The translations under genes and the position numbers were made by a program. Source: a virus. From it: DNA of 50,958 nt. The stretch spans positions 1 through 50,958 of IMG/VR virus record IMGVR_UViG_3300020469_000068; one strand, written 5' to 3'. The notes below the pieces were generated by a model, which had not been told where the DNA came from, did no database searches, and was given only the letters and a program-made list of their open reading frames with translations. Each line of letters begins with the position of its first letter. The stretch's first letter is position 1. Shown piece after piece: positions 42,129 to 48,038 of the stretch.

Positions 42129-42322
42129 TATAGATATGTCCCCATTAGTGATAGTTCATCTTGAATGTCATCGTCGGTAGTCGGTAACGCATCATATGCG
42201 AAGACGCCTTCGTTGACGTTAATTTTGCTGCCTTTCGGGTCAGCTACTGGTTCTCCAGTGTTTTCATTGTACCAACCGATCTCGTCGTCGTACAATATTT
42301 TATCTTTTTTTGGTCTTGCCAT
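42128..42322 (-). CDS. Small acidic protein (unknown)
   Basis: A 64-residue protein: a short basic start (MARPKKDK), then DDEIGWYNENTGEPVADPKG and an acidic end (TTDDDIQDELSLMGTYL). ATG overlaps nothing upstream; a 47-base AT-rich gap without visible signal separates it from the membrane protein. Stop overlaps the 372-residue gene start (TATAATG region). No family recognised. Confidence 0.65.
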   Translation of the reverse strand: MARPKKDKILYDDEIGWYNENTGEPVADPKGSKINVNEGVFAYDALPTTDDDIQDELSLMGTYL

Positions 42323-42369
42323 AATATAATTTTTTCCTATTTGATTGTTACAATTTCTAATTTACACTA

Positions 42370-42564
42370 TTAATCGTCATCTGTCAATATAAATTTATCA
42401 ATAAATGGATTTAAAAATGGAAATACACATCGAAAAACTAAATACAAAATTTGAATTGGTACTATTATCAATACCAAAAGAAATTCTCTAGATGTGTGTA
42501 GTAATACGCTAACACTAGCTTCAATAGATGCATCTAAATGTTCGAAGTATTCTCTAACTGTCAT
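42370..42564 (-). CDS. Small membrane protein (unknown)
   Basis: A 64-residue protein with an N-terminal amphipathic helix and one or two hydrophobic segments at about 27-55 (FLLVLIIVPIQILYLVFRCV, then FPFLNPFIDKF). It ends in DDD. It overlaps the 75-residue gene upstream by 11 bases. Possible inner-membrane effector or early host-takeover peptide, by analogy with the many small membrane proteins of T4-like phages; no family recognised. Confidence 0.65.
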   Translation of the reverse strand: MTVREYFEHLDASIEASVSVLLHTSREFLLVLIIVPIQILYLVFRCVFPFLNPFIDKFILTDDD

Positions 42565-42781
42565 TTATAATGTTGTTAATAGTTTCTGTAACCGATTTTA
42601 ATTCATTACGTACATCATCTTTATGTGATGCATAATGACCCATTGCTTCGTCTAATCTCTCGACTGCCACTTTAGCAATCTTCGCGCGGTCTTCTATAAT
42701 CGCCGCGGGTTTTGTGCTTGAGGTATTACCACCAGTTATTTCTAGGATAACCTCAGTTTGCGTTTTGTATTCTTTTTGCAT
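42554..42781 (-). CDS. Small helical protein (unknown)
   Basis: A 75-residue protein: beta-like start (EYKTQTEVILEITGG), then a long charged helix (AKIAKVAVERLDEAMGHYAS, DDVRNELKSVTETINNI). It precedes and overlaps the small membrane protein, so the two may act together. No family recognised. Confidence 0.65.
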   Translation of the reverse strand: MQKEYKTQTEVILEITGGNTSSTKPAAIIEDRAKIAKVAVERLDEAMGHYASHKDDVRNELKSVTETINNIINDS

Positions 42782-42793
42782 AATAAATTTCTA

Positions 42794-43075
42794 TCAAACT
42801 GCTTGGTTTGAGCCGTAGCTATCAATTTCGTAATAATAACCATCAGCGTGTGACGCGTCTTTTAGTGAAATACAAACACAATATGGCCATCTGCCAGATT
42901 TAGTAAGATACTTATATCGATTTGGATTGTTCTTTCCAAGTCGACCTTGTAACTTTAGTCGTATTCCAGTTCCACGAATAGCTTTACGGATCGCAGCAAC
43001 TGCTTCCATATCTTTAACGCTATCCATATTGAACGTTCCAGCGTAACCTGGCACTCTACCATTTTTTATTTCCAT
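42794..43075 (-). CDS. Small basic protein (unknown)
   Basis: A 93-residue basic protein with a Lys/Arg-rich middle (AIRKAIRGTGIRLKLQGRLG) and an aromatic C-terminus (YCVCISLKDASHADGYYYEI). Composition suggests nucleic-acid binding, but this is only composition. It starts 3 bases after the 60-residue gene stops. No family recognised. Confidence 0.65.
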   Translation of the reverse strand: MEIKNGRVPGYAGTFNMDSVKDMEAVAAIRKAIRGTGIRLKLQGRLGKNNPNRYKYLTKSGRWPYCVCISLKDASHADGYYYEIDSYGSNQAV

Positions 43076-43078
43076 AAT

Positions 43079-43261
43079 TTATTTAATACTTTCTTGATAA
43101 TTTGCTTCTAATTTCTCGGCTAAATCTTTACCGAATACTTTATCCATACCTTTGTATGGGCAACCTAATTTACCACGATTGTGATTATAATTAGCTTGGG
43201 TCAATGTGTCAACCAAAGACTTTGTCTCAGCTGAGTTTGTTGGTAAATTAATGCTATACAT
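43079..43261 (-). CDS. Small protein (unknown)
   Basis: A 60-residue protein (MYSINLPTNSAETKSLVDTL, then NRGKLGCPYKGMDKVFGKDL). One cysteine, mildly basic. It overlaps the stop of the 34-residue gene upstream (TATAG/ATG overlap at 43254-43261). No family recognised. Confidence 0.6.
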   Translation of the reverse strand: MYSINLPTNSAETKSLVDTLTQANYNHNRGKLGCPYKGMDKVFGKDLAEKLEANYQESIK

Positions 43262-43358
43262 TTTTTGGTTTCTCCAATTCTATTAGTCCTAACTTATAAA
43301 GAACTTTCTGTATAAGTGTTGCTTTGCGATATAAAAGACGTTGATATCTTGCTGTCAT
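43254..43358 (-). CDS. Very small basic protein, 34 residues (unknown)
   Basis: ATG at 43358 preceded by GAGGT at 7 bases spacing, stop TAG at 43254-43256. The peptide is Arg/Lys-rich and helical (MTARYQRLLYRKATLIQKVL, YKLGLIELEKPKN). It fills the 99-base space between two genes exactly (2 bases after the upstream stop, overlapping the downstream start), which with the ribosome binding site supports a real gene. Confidence 0.55.
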   Translation of the reverse strand: MTARYQRLLYRKATLIQKVLYKLGLIELEKPKNV

Positions 43359-43360
43359 AA

Positions 43361-43855
43361 TTAGTACCTCACTCCTGTCCAACGAACTGATTTGACCCGT
43401 AAGTCTTCGACTGAATCGTCGATAACATTTCCTCGAGCGAAGTTTCGAGCGGGAGCGTTATAACCTGCTGCCTTTAGAAGGTCACCATATTTAAATTTCT
43501 TGTCATTCTTAGTATTAACGATGAATCCCCAAACTGAACCACCAGTAGTAATCTTGATGTATTTGGAACCTTTCTTTTCGCCAAGTGTTGTAGCGAACTT
43601 GTGGTACATATTTTCTGAAATCACATCGGACTCACCGGGCTGACATTCATAAGCTGTCTTGTCTTCTGGTATCTTAGACCACCTTTTGTAATCTTCTGAT
43701 ATTAGACATTTAATCAAATCAACCGCGTCATACATTTCGCGGCCCGCTTTAACTAGATGATGATCGGCAGGTAAATCCCCGCCTAAAACCTTAACCACTG
43801 CCGGTTCCGATTTGTTTGCCTTAGCGTCGGTCGCTACCCAATTTACTAAACTCAT
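43361..43855 (-). CDS. 164-residue protein, first gene of a promoter-led unit (unknown)
   Basis: I choose ATG 43855 (MSLVNWVATDAKANKSEPAV) because GAGGG lies 10 bases upstream and the promoter at 43884-43912 would start RNA near 43877, inside the longer frame that opens at 43933. The protein has a helical centre (REMYDAVDLIKCLISEDYKR) and a beta-like part (YIKITTGGSVWGFIVNTKND) that could be a small nucleic-acid-binding fold. No family recognised. It heads the gene train running down to the 372-residue protein. Confidence 0.7.
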   Translation of the reverse strand: MSLVNWVATDAKANKSEPAVVKVLGGDLPADHHLVKAGREMYDAVDLIKCLISEDYKRWSKIPEDKTAYECQPGESDVISENMYHKFATTLGEKKGSKYIKITTGGSVWGFIVNTKNDKKFKYGDLLKAAGYNAPARNFARGNVIDDSVEDLRVKSVRWTGVRY

Positions 43856-43883
43856 ATTTGATTTTCCCTCTTTCATATGTATA

Positions 43884-43912
43884 TTATACCATATTTGGGC
43901 ACTATTGTACAC
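43884..43912 (-). promoter_or_regulatory. Sigma70-like promoter with extended -10
   Basis: On the minus strand: -35 TGTACA (43907-43912), 17-base spacer, -10 TATAAT (43884-43889) preceded by TGG (extended -10). The downstream context ACATATGAAA and the spacer GCCCAAATA are shared with the promoter at 47093-47121. Confidence 0.75.
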
Positions 43913-43983
43913 GGCTTTCTGAGAAAAGTGCATCTATAAGTCGTTGACTGCCAAGGACTTGTGTTTTTAATGAAAAAAACCAT

Positions 43984-44032
43984 AAAAAGTGTATAAGTGA
44001 TACAGCCGCAAGGACTTAGACTACTTATACAC
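43984..44032 (-). terminator. Probable terminator of the 44-kb unit
   Basis: A perfect 10-bp inverted repeat (GTGTATAAGT, 43989-43998, with 44023-44032) overlaps the stop of the 87-residue gene and is followed on the minus strand by TTTTT, and further on by TTTTTTT. The stem is AT-rich and the loop long (24 bases), so it may be weak. A new promoter follows at 43912. Confidence 0.5.
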
Positions 44033-44284
44033 AATATCGGCCAGATGGCTTTCGAACTTTTCGATTACCTGTACCCTATTCGGCCAAAGAATATACTCTT
44101 TATCGGGGTTTTGTTTAAGGTTAGCCAATAGAGGCTTTACTGCGTTATGCAGTTTCTTTAATTTCTCTTCGTTTTCATTCGCAGTTGATGCGGATGCAGA
44201 AGCTTTCTGAGCTACTTCTAATTCACTTTCATTGACTGCGGTAAACCCGAAGTCGTCTATTGTCCAAAATTCGTCTGCTGCCAT
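44021..44284 (-). CDS. Conserved-looking 87-residue protein (unknown)
   Basis: An acidic start (DEFWTIDDFGFTAVNE), an Ala/Ser/Glu middle helix, then KLKKLHNAVKPLLANLKQNP and YILWPNRVQVIEKFESHL. This Phe-Trp-Thr...WPNRV arrangement looks like a small protein common in marine T4-like phages, but I know no function. It is the last gene of the lysis/envelope side, 4 bases after the 95-residue membrane protein. Confidence 0.7.
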   Translation of the reverse strand: MAADEFWTIDDFGFTAVNESELEVAQKASASASTANENEEKLKKLHNAVKPLLANLKQNPDKEYILWPNRVQVIEKFESHLADIVYK

Positions 44285-44288
44285 AATA

Positions 44289-44576
44289 TTAATCCTTTTC
44301 TAAATCTAGATTACTACGATGTTTGTCTGTGATATGTCTTTCTTGTATTAGAATCTTTAGTTTCATATCCAGGCGAATCATGTCATTATCTAGAGCTTGT
44401 ATTTGTTTCTTTAGTTTACCTAATGAAGCACTAGCTTGGCTAAGAGCGGGCTTTACTTCTTTAGTTACCCATTTCCAAATATACCAAATAAAATATCCAG
44501 TTAAAAGCAAGGCAATAACAGGAAACCCGAAGGTTTGGATTGTATCTGCCCAAAAGTTAAAATCTCTCCCACTCAT
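44289..44576 (-). CDS. Membrane-anchored coiled-coil protein, paralogue B
   Basis: A 95-residue protein: one transmembrane segment (about 14-35, FGFPVIALLLTGYFIWYIW) and a C-terminal coiled coil (KKQIQALDNDMIRLDMKLKI). It aligns over its length with the 94-residue protein next to it (IQ..G.P....L.TG.F......K, then L..L......NDM/DI.++D), so the two are tandem paralogues. The layout resembles BhlA/UviB-type holin-like proteins. The gap to its neighbour is 1 base. Function is not proven. Confidence 0.7.
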   Translation of the reverse strand: MSGRDFNFWADTIQTFGFPVIALLLTGYFIWYIWKWVTKEVKPALSQASASLGKLKKQIQALDNDMIRLDMKLKILIQERHITDKHRSNLDLEKD

Positions 44577-44577
44577 A

Positions 44578-44862
44578 TTAGTCGTCTCTACAATCTTCTT
44601 TGCCTTCGCTTGCTGCGACTCGCGCGAGATTTGGTTCTACATTGAATGCACTAGAAAATAAACAATCAATCTTTACTATATCATTATTCATTATATCGCA
44701 TTTGTTCTCTAACGAAAGCAATGAATTTGATATACCGGTTATCTGGTCCTTTACTTGAGCCAAGATAAATTTAAGAATTAGGAATAAGAATCCACCTGTT
44801 GCTAACGCGACAGTAATTGGTACTCCTACGGATTGAATGAAATTTAGAATATCTCCAGTCAT
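44578..44862 (-). CDS. Membrane-anchored coiled-coil protein, paralogue A
   Basis: A 94-residue protein: one transmembrane segment (about 11-33, SVGVPITVALATGGFLFLIL) followed by a coiled coil (ITGISNSLLSLENKCDIMNN) and an acidic tail. Paralogous to the next gene. Its ATG lies exactly 5 bases after a TATAAATA late box, with no ribosome binding site in place. BhlA/UviB-like holin or pinholin accessory is possible. Confidence 0.7.
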   Translation of the reverse strand: MTGDILNFIQSVGVPITVALATGGFLFLILKFILAQVKDQITGISNSLLSLENKCDIMNNDIVKIDCLFSSAFNVEPNLARVAASEGKEDCRDD

Positions 44863-44867
44863 ACTTA

Positions 44868-44875
44868 TATTTATA
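44868..44875 (-). promoter_or_regulatory. Late promoter box 5 bases before the paralogue A ATG
   Basis: TATAAATA, then TAAGT, then ATG on the minus strand. It follows directly on the T-run of the barrel-gene terminator, so it clearly starts a new unit. Start-site spacing as in T4 would make the mRNA leaderless. Confidence 0.7.
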
Positions 44876-44876
44876 C

Positions 44877-44909
44877 AAAAAGACCCCTACAACTACAAAG
44901 TTATAGGGG
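44877..44909 (-). terminator. Rho-independent terminator of the outer-membrane barrel gene
   Basis: Minus strand: 11-bp stem (44899-44909 with 44884-44894, one G-U pair) with a 4-base loop, then TCTTTTT. It lies 16 bases past the barrel-gene stop. Confidence 0.85.
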
Positions 44910-44925
44910 CCCAATTGTTATTTAA

Positions 44926-45624
44926 TTAGAAGCTAAAAGCTAAACCAAAATCGACAGTACCTGCCCATTCATCATTGGTTCCAGCGCTTCCGCTCAAATC
45001 ATTGTTTAAGTAATTATACTGAGCGTATAATACATCATGTTGGACTCGAACGAATCCTAGTGTATATGTATAATCATCTGAATATCCAAATGATTGACCA
45101 TATCCACCACCAACATAAACATCAAACGTTTTGATTGATGTTAGGAGTTGAGCAACCGAGGCTTCAATTACTCCCGCTTCATCTTCATCAATAGAAACAT
45201 CGACTTGTGTGGTAAACACATCAAGCACGTTAAGATCGTATACAGCATATAGCTCATACAAATCTTCACTACCATCAGACTGTGATAATAGTACTCCTGT
45301 TCCTAATGCACCGATTGGTGTACTTAGTGTAGTTCCTACTGAAGCGTATAGCTCAGAAGAATCTGAATCAACATACTCTAAATCGCCGCGTAGACCAAGT
45401 GCCTTAAAGATAGGCAAGTCTGCTCCGACTTTATAATATAGAGAATCTTCTGAGCTGGTATAAGCACCTGAGTCGATTCGTTTTTCATATTGACCAATTT
45501 CTACGTCAAAGTAAGTCTTAGCTTCAATTTCTTGAGCATCAGCCTTACCGGTGAAGAAGAATAGGTATCCAGCAACCACTACAACCGCAGCGATCACCCA
45601 TTTGTTTTTTAGTATTTTATTCAT
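44926..45624 (-). CDS. Phage-encoded outer-membrane beta-barrel protein
   Basis: A 232-residue protein. Residues 1-30 are a Sec signal peptide (MNKILKNKWVIAAVVVVAGY, cleavage site ADA before Gln31). The mature part alternates polar and hydrophobic residues with many Tyr/Asp/Gly turns (YFDVEIGQYEKRI, LYYKVGADLPIF, YGQSFGYSDDYTYTLGF, VLYAQYNYLNNDL) and ends GTVDFGLAFSF with the terminal Phe used by the BAM machinery. About 10-12 strands are likely. It has an AAGGA ribosome binding site and its own terminator, downstream of the holin-like gene. It may alter the host surface (superinfection exclusion, permeability) or aid lysis; function is inference. Confidence 0.8.
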   Translation of the reverse strand: MNKILKNKWVIAAVVVVAGYLFFFTGKADAQEIEAKTYFDVEIGQYEKRIDSGAYTSSEDSLYYKVGADLPIFKALGLRGDLEYVDSDSSELYASVGTTLSTPIGALGTGVLLSQSDGSEDLYELYAVYDLNVLDVFTTQVDVSIDEDEAGVIEASVAQLLTSIKTFDVYVGGGYGQSFGYSDDYTYTLGFVRVQHDVLYAQYNYLNNDLSGSAGTNDEWAGTVDFGLAFSF

Positions 45625-45645
45625 ATTTCCTTTTTGTTGTTAAAC

Positions 45646-45665
45646 GAGTGCACGGAAGTACACTC
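45646..45665 (-). other. Stable hairpin between holin-like and barrel genes
   Basis: An 8-bp stem (45646-45653 with 45658-45665, one G-U pair in RNA) closed by a tetraloop, TTCC on the minus strand and GGAA on the plus strand. It sits in the 76-base gap. There is no strong T-run after it on the minus strand, so it may be an RNA processing or attenuation element and not a terminator. Confidence 0.5.
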
Positions 45666-45700
45666 ATTAAAGTTTTTATTACTCCCAAATGGCTCTGTGG

Positions 45701-46186
45701 TTATCTCTTTCCACCTGGTGTGAAATAGAACCCGATGATTGCCCCCAAAGTGGTAATCGATATGAGCGAGATGTGCCCGGTTGTAATTGATGTGGTAACT
45801 CCACTGTCGAGGGGCATTTTGAACAATCCCCAAAAGATACTGATTTCTTTAAATTGCTCAGGTGGAACAAAGGTGACGAGGTCAATGCCGGGGTAGCAAG
45901 TGCAGAGGATTGAGATGGTTGCAAAGTTGAGCATCCCAATAAGTGCGATAAGACGACGAGTAGCACGAGTAAATAAAGAAGATTCTGTATCTGTTGCTTC
46001 TCCAAAAACAGCTTTCTGAAAAGCGAGATTCGAGTTGCCCATTTGCATGTCTCTAACGAGTTCTCTTTTTGCTTTTGCTTCTTTTGCTTCATTTGCACTT
46101 TGTATAAATCCGCCAACTATCTTGAGCATCGAACCCATTCCGGTTGCTCCTAGAGTCGACAATAACATTGTAATCAGTCCGAACAT
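45701..46186 (-). CDS. Putative 3-TM holin-like membrane protein
   Basis: A 161-residue protein with three hydrophobic stretches: about 2-28, 78-100 (LIALIGMLNFATISILC) and 135-155 (ISLISITTLGAIIGFYF). Between the first two is a charged helix (SANEAKEAKAKRELVRDMQM). The C-terminus IIGFYFTPGGKR resembles the end of 3-TM phage holins. It lies among small membrane genes after a SleB-type hydrolase. Holins open the inner membrane for lysis; here the call is by topology and context, not firm homology. Confidence 0.6.
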   Translation of the reverse strand: MFGLITMLLSTLGATGMGSMLKIVGGFIQSANEAKEAKAKRELVRDMQMGNSNLAFQKAVFGEATDTESSLFTRATRRLIALIGMLNFATISILCTCYPGIDLVTFVPPEQFKEISIFWGLFKMPLDSGVTTSITTGHISLISITTLGAIIGFYFTPGGKR

Positions 46187-46222
46187 AAAAATTGTGGTGG
46201 TTTGAAACGGCCCACCAACCGG

Positions 46223-46396
46223 TTATTTACCAAGATGTTTCTTCCACTTAGCGGGAAGGTCTTCAATCTTAGCTTCTAGTTCCTTAGCCGTTTCTTCAGC
46301 TTCAGCCACTAACTTATTTACTTTCTTGATGTTATTGCGTACGATCAATGCGCCGACAACAAAACCAACAAAGAATGTTATAATTGATGTAATCAT
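46223..46396 (-). CDS. Small single-TM coiled-coil protein (lysis cassette, unknown)
   Basis: 57 residues from ATG 46396 (AAGGAAA ribosome binding site at 8-9 bases) to TAA 46223-46225. An N-terminal hydrophobic segment (MITSIITFFVGFVVGALIV) is followed by RNNIKKVNK and a helix (LVAEAEETAKELEAKIEDLP). The layout recalls inner-membrane spanins, but the positive charges just after the membrane segment predict the C-terminus inside, which argues against that. No family recognised. Confidence 0.65.
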   Translation of the reverse strand: MITSIITFFVGFVVGALIVRNNIKKVNKLVAEAEETAKELEAKIEDLPAKWKKHLGK

Positions 46397-46413
46397 TATT
46401 TAGTTTCCTTTAT

Positions 46414-46545
46414 TTATTCAACGATGTCGCATGCAGCTTCGCTGCCACAGCCACCGCCGAAGATTGAATTTAGGATTATTAGTCCTACTATAACAAGGCC
46501 GATTATGACCTTCTTGTCCTTTAGGTATTTTGTGTATTTTTCCAT
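46414..46545 (-). CDS. Small single-TM Cys-containing peptide (lysis cassette, unknown)
   Basis: 43 residues from ATG 46545 to TAA 46414-46416: a basic start (MEKYTKYLKDKK), a hydrophobic segment (VIIGLVIVGLIILNSIF), then GGGCGSEAACDIVE. The positive-inside rule puts the short Cys-rich acidic tail in the periplasm. The GGGC is not a canonical lipobox. A TATAAATA box lies 9 bases before the ATG. It could be an outer-spanin-like or pinholin-like part; this is context inference. Confidence 0.6.
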   Translation of the reverse strand: MEKYTKYLKDKKVIIGLVIVGLIILNSIFGGGCGSEAACDIVE

Positions 46546-46553
46546 AGTAATAT

Positions 46554-46982
46554 CTATTTATAAAAGATATGCCGTCCAATTACCACAGTTTTTTCCATAC
46601 TTTTTGCCCAATATGGATATACATAATCTGCATGATAATGGTCAGCTCCTTTAGTATAATTAGTCTCCTTTTCTAAAATGTTTCTAGCAATAATCCAACG
46701 CTTATGCTTTTTCGCTATTCTAATACCATCATCTAATGTAAGGTCATTCCAACAAGAGAATTGTTTTCTCTGTAAGCATACTTCTGCCGGAGTTAGATTT
46801 CTTTTCTTTGCTCGATTGATTATCACTTCGTGAACTGCTTCAAGAGCTCCAACGTGATATTCACCACCCGCTTCTAAAATAATAGTTGCCGTAACAATAT
46901 TGTTTTCAAATACGCCGCCTTCACAGCTTTTGCAACTAATAATTGCAGCCATCATAACTAACCATGCTAATATAATCTTCAT
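46554..46982 (-). CDS. SleB-type cell-wall hydrolase (endolysin) with lipobox signal
   Basis: A 142-residue protein. Residues 1-17 are a signal with the lipobox IISC (Cys17). The rest is a hydrolase_2/SleB domain: IILEAGGEYHVGALEAVHEV (catalytic Glu37), INRAKK, the VCLQRKQFSCW block, and GADHYHADYVYPYWAK with the final IGRHIFYK. These enzymes cut peptidoglycan as lytic transglycosylase-like proteins and serve as endolysins. A signal with lipobox implies export and anchoring to a membrane, unusual for an endolysin; a plain signal anchor is the alternative. It follows tRNA-Glu by 7 bases and heads the lysis cassette. Confidence 0.82.
   Translation of the reverse strand: MKIILAWLVMMAAIISCKSCEGGVFENNIVTATIILEAGGEYHVGALEAVHEVIINRAKKRNLTPAEVCLQRKQFSCWNDLTLDDGIRIAKKHKRWIIARNILEKETNYTKGADHYHADYVYPYWAKSMEKTVVIGRHIFYK
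46555..46562 (-). promoter_or_regulatory. Late promoter box for the small lysis-membrane genes
   Basis: TATAAATA on the minus strand, overlapping the last codons of the SleB gene, 9 bases before the 43-residue ATG. T4-like start would leave a leader of about 4 bases. Confidence 0.55.
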
Positions 46983-46989
46983 AATAAAT

Positions 46990-47066
46990 TGGTACCCCTA
47001 CACGGATTCGAACCGTGGTTGACGCGATGAAAACGCGGTGTCCTAACCTGGCTAGACGATAGGGGC
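46990..47066 (-). tRNA. tRNA-Glu (anticodon TTC) with encoded CCA
   Basis: A 77-base cloverleaf on the minus strand: acceptor GCCCCTA with TAGGGGT (G1-U72, as in the tRNA-Arg), TCGTCTAG D-arm typical of tRNA-Glu, anticodon loop TTTTCAT (TTC), T-arm CACGG-TTCGAAT-CCGTG, then ACCA. Position 27-43 of the anticodon stem is a C-U mismatch. A strong promoter starts about 20 bases upstream. Confidence 0.93.
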
Positions 47067-47092
47067 ATAAAATTCTTAATTTTCATATGTAT

Positions 47093-47121
47093 ATATTACC
47101 CTATTTGGGCCTCATTGTCAA
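47093..47121 (-). promoter_or_regulatory. Sigma70-like promoter for tRNA-Glu and lysis genes
   Basis: Minus strand: -35 TTGACA (47116-47121), 17-base spacer, -10 TAATAT (47093-47098). It overlaps the last codons of the 164-residue gene at 47096. The expected start is near 47086, 20 bases before the tRNA. Confidence 0.8.
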
Positions 47122-47590
47122 CTACCAATTCACGTAAAAATTGGACCTCCACAGTCTTCCTAAACTTACACCCTATGAAGGTTGTCTCAAATAGAGACCG
47201 TTTATCATTGGGTATTTCGTAGAGGGGCACTAGGGTGTACTCAGAGGTGTCAGATAGGGCATTTTCAGCCTTTGTAGCCAGCACACAGTCATCATATTTT
47301 ACCATATATTCCCACCAATCGTCGATTGATTTCCACTCTTTTCCTCGAGCTCGTTCGAACACTTCAAACCTAGAAACTGTATGAGCTCGATGGATTCCTT
47401 TCAAATCACTGAAATCCTTTGATATTAAAAGATTCATAGCATCTTTAGTTATGCCACGTGGTCGCCAAGCGCCTTTCCACGCCGAGAAACATGACGCCCA
47501 TGCTCTAGTGATATACGACGCAGGTATTTCTTCACTATCAGCAAAATGCTTGAAGATGCCAAATAATTCTTGTTTTAGGTTTTCGTTCAT
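47096..47590 (-). CDS. 164-residue protein (unknown)
   Basis: A Trp-rich protein: ITRAWASCFSAWKGAWRPRG, MNLLISKDFSDLKGIHRAHT, VSRFEVFERAR, and WWEYMVKYDDCVLATKAEN. The 'GIHRAHTVSR' stretch is reminiscent of His-containing nuclease or DNA-binding motifs, but I do not recognise a family and do not assign an activity. The C-terminal codons carry the next promoter. The 52 bases between it and the 78-residue gene show no feature. Confidence 0.7.
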   Translation of the reverse strand: MNENLKQELFGIFKHFADSEEIPASYITRAWASCFSAWKGAWRPRGITKDAMNLLISKDFSDLKGIHRAHTVSRFEVFERARGKEWKSIDDWWEYMVKYDDCVLATKAENALSDTSEYTLVPLYEIPNDKRSLFETTFIGCKFRKTVEVQFLRELVVDNEAQIG

Positions 47591-47642
47591 AAAATAATAA
47601 GCAGTTTAAACTCATGCTTAGGAGTATCTCTATTAGATAAAT

Positions 47643-47879
47643 TTATAGTTTGAAAATGTTATTATTATCGTAATTTTCTTTAATAGTTTTTTTAACGTTT
47701 TTCTGTAAACTATCTTCCCAACCAAAGCCTACTCTGTGTGATAAGACAAACCATAACCATCCACGATGTACATAAGCATATCCTTTTTCTTCACGTTCAT
47801 CTTCAAATTCAAACTCCACTCTATACCATGGTCGCCATTCAAACTCAGTTATATCTAAGCAATATTTTCCTATATTCAT
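47643..47879 (-). CDS. Small acidic aromatic protein (unknown)
   Basis: 78 residues, rich in Trp/Tyr/Glu: CLDITEFEWRPWYRVEFEFE, then YAYVHRGWLWFVLSHRVGFG. Its ATG overlaps the preceding stop (TAATG at 47879). No family recognised. Confidence 0.65.
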   Translation of the reverse strand: MNIGKYCLDITEFEWRPWYRVEFEFEDEREEKGYAYVHRGWLWFVLSHRVGFGWEDSLQKNVKKTIKENYDNNNIFKL

Positions 47880-48031
47880 TAGTTCTCTTTTATTTCTACT
47901 TTAATTAAATCTTCTTTTAATTGCCCTTTTAGAACTTCAACATAATGTTCACATTCTTCTTTTGGCATATCAATTGTTTCTCTAGGATGTAACTTACGTC
48001 CATTCTTTGTTCTTGTATATTTTACTATCAT
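47879..48031 (-). CDS. Small basic protein after gp41 (unknown)
   Basis: 50 residues. I take ATG 48031 (MIVKYTRTKNGRKLHPRETI) because AGGAAAA lies just upstream; a longer frame from 48091 would overlap gp41 and has no such site. The C-terminus is a charged helix (EECEHYVEVLKGQLKEDLIK). No family recognised. Confidence 0.65.
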   Translation of the reverse strand: MIVKYTRTKNGRKLHPRETIDMPKEECEHYVEVLKGQLKEDLIKVEIKEN

Positions 48032-48038
48032 AATTTTC

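Noticed and set aside
43861-43933. N-terminal extension of the 164-residue protein to ATG 43933
   Set aside because: The promoter -10/-35 hexamers lie inside this stretch and transcription should begin near 43877, so translation from 43933 is unlikely on that mRNA.
43952-44017. 9-bp direct repeat CAAGGACTT (43952-43960 and 44009-44017)
   Set aside because: Too short and only two copies; more likely incidental within the terminator region than an attachment or operator pair.
45679-46116. A 145-codon minus-strand frame overlapping the holin-like gene
   Set aside because: The product is low-complexity and overlaps the better 161-residue membrane protein frame almost wholly; it has no plausible start signal.
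47400-47470. Possible HNH-type nuclease motif in the 47.1-kb gene (GIHRAHTVSR)
   Set aside because: Only a local resemblance; the spaced His/Asn/Cys pattern of an HNH domain is not complete.
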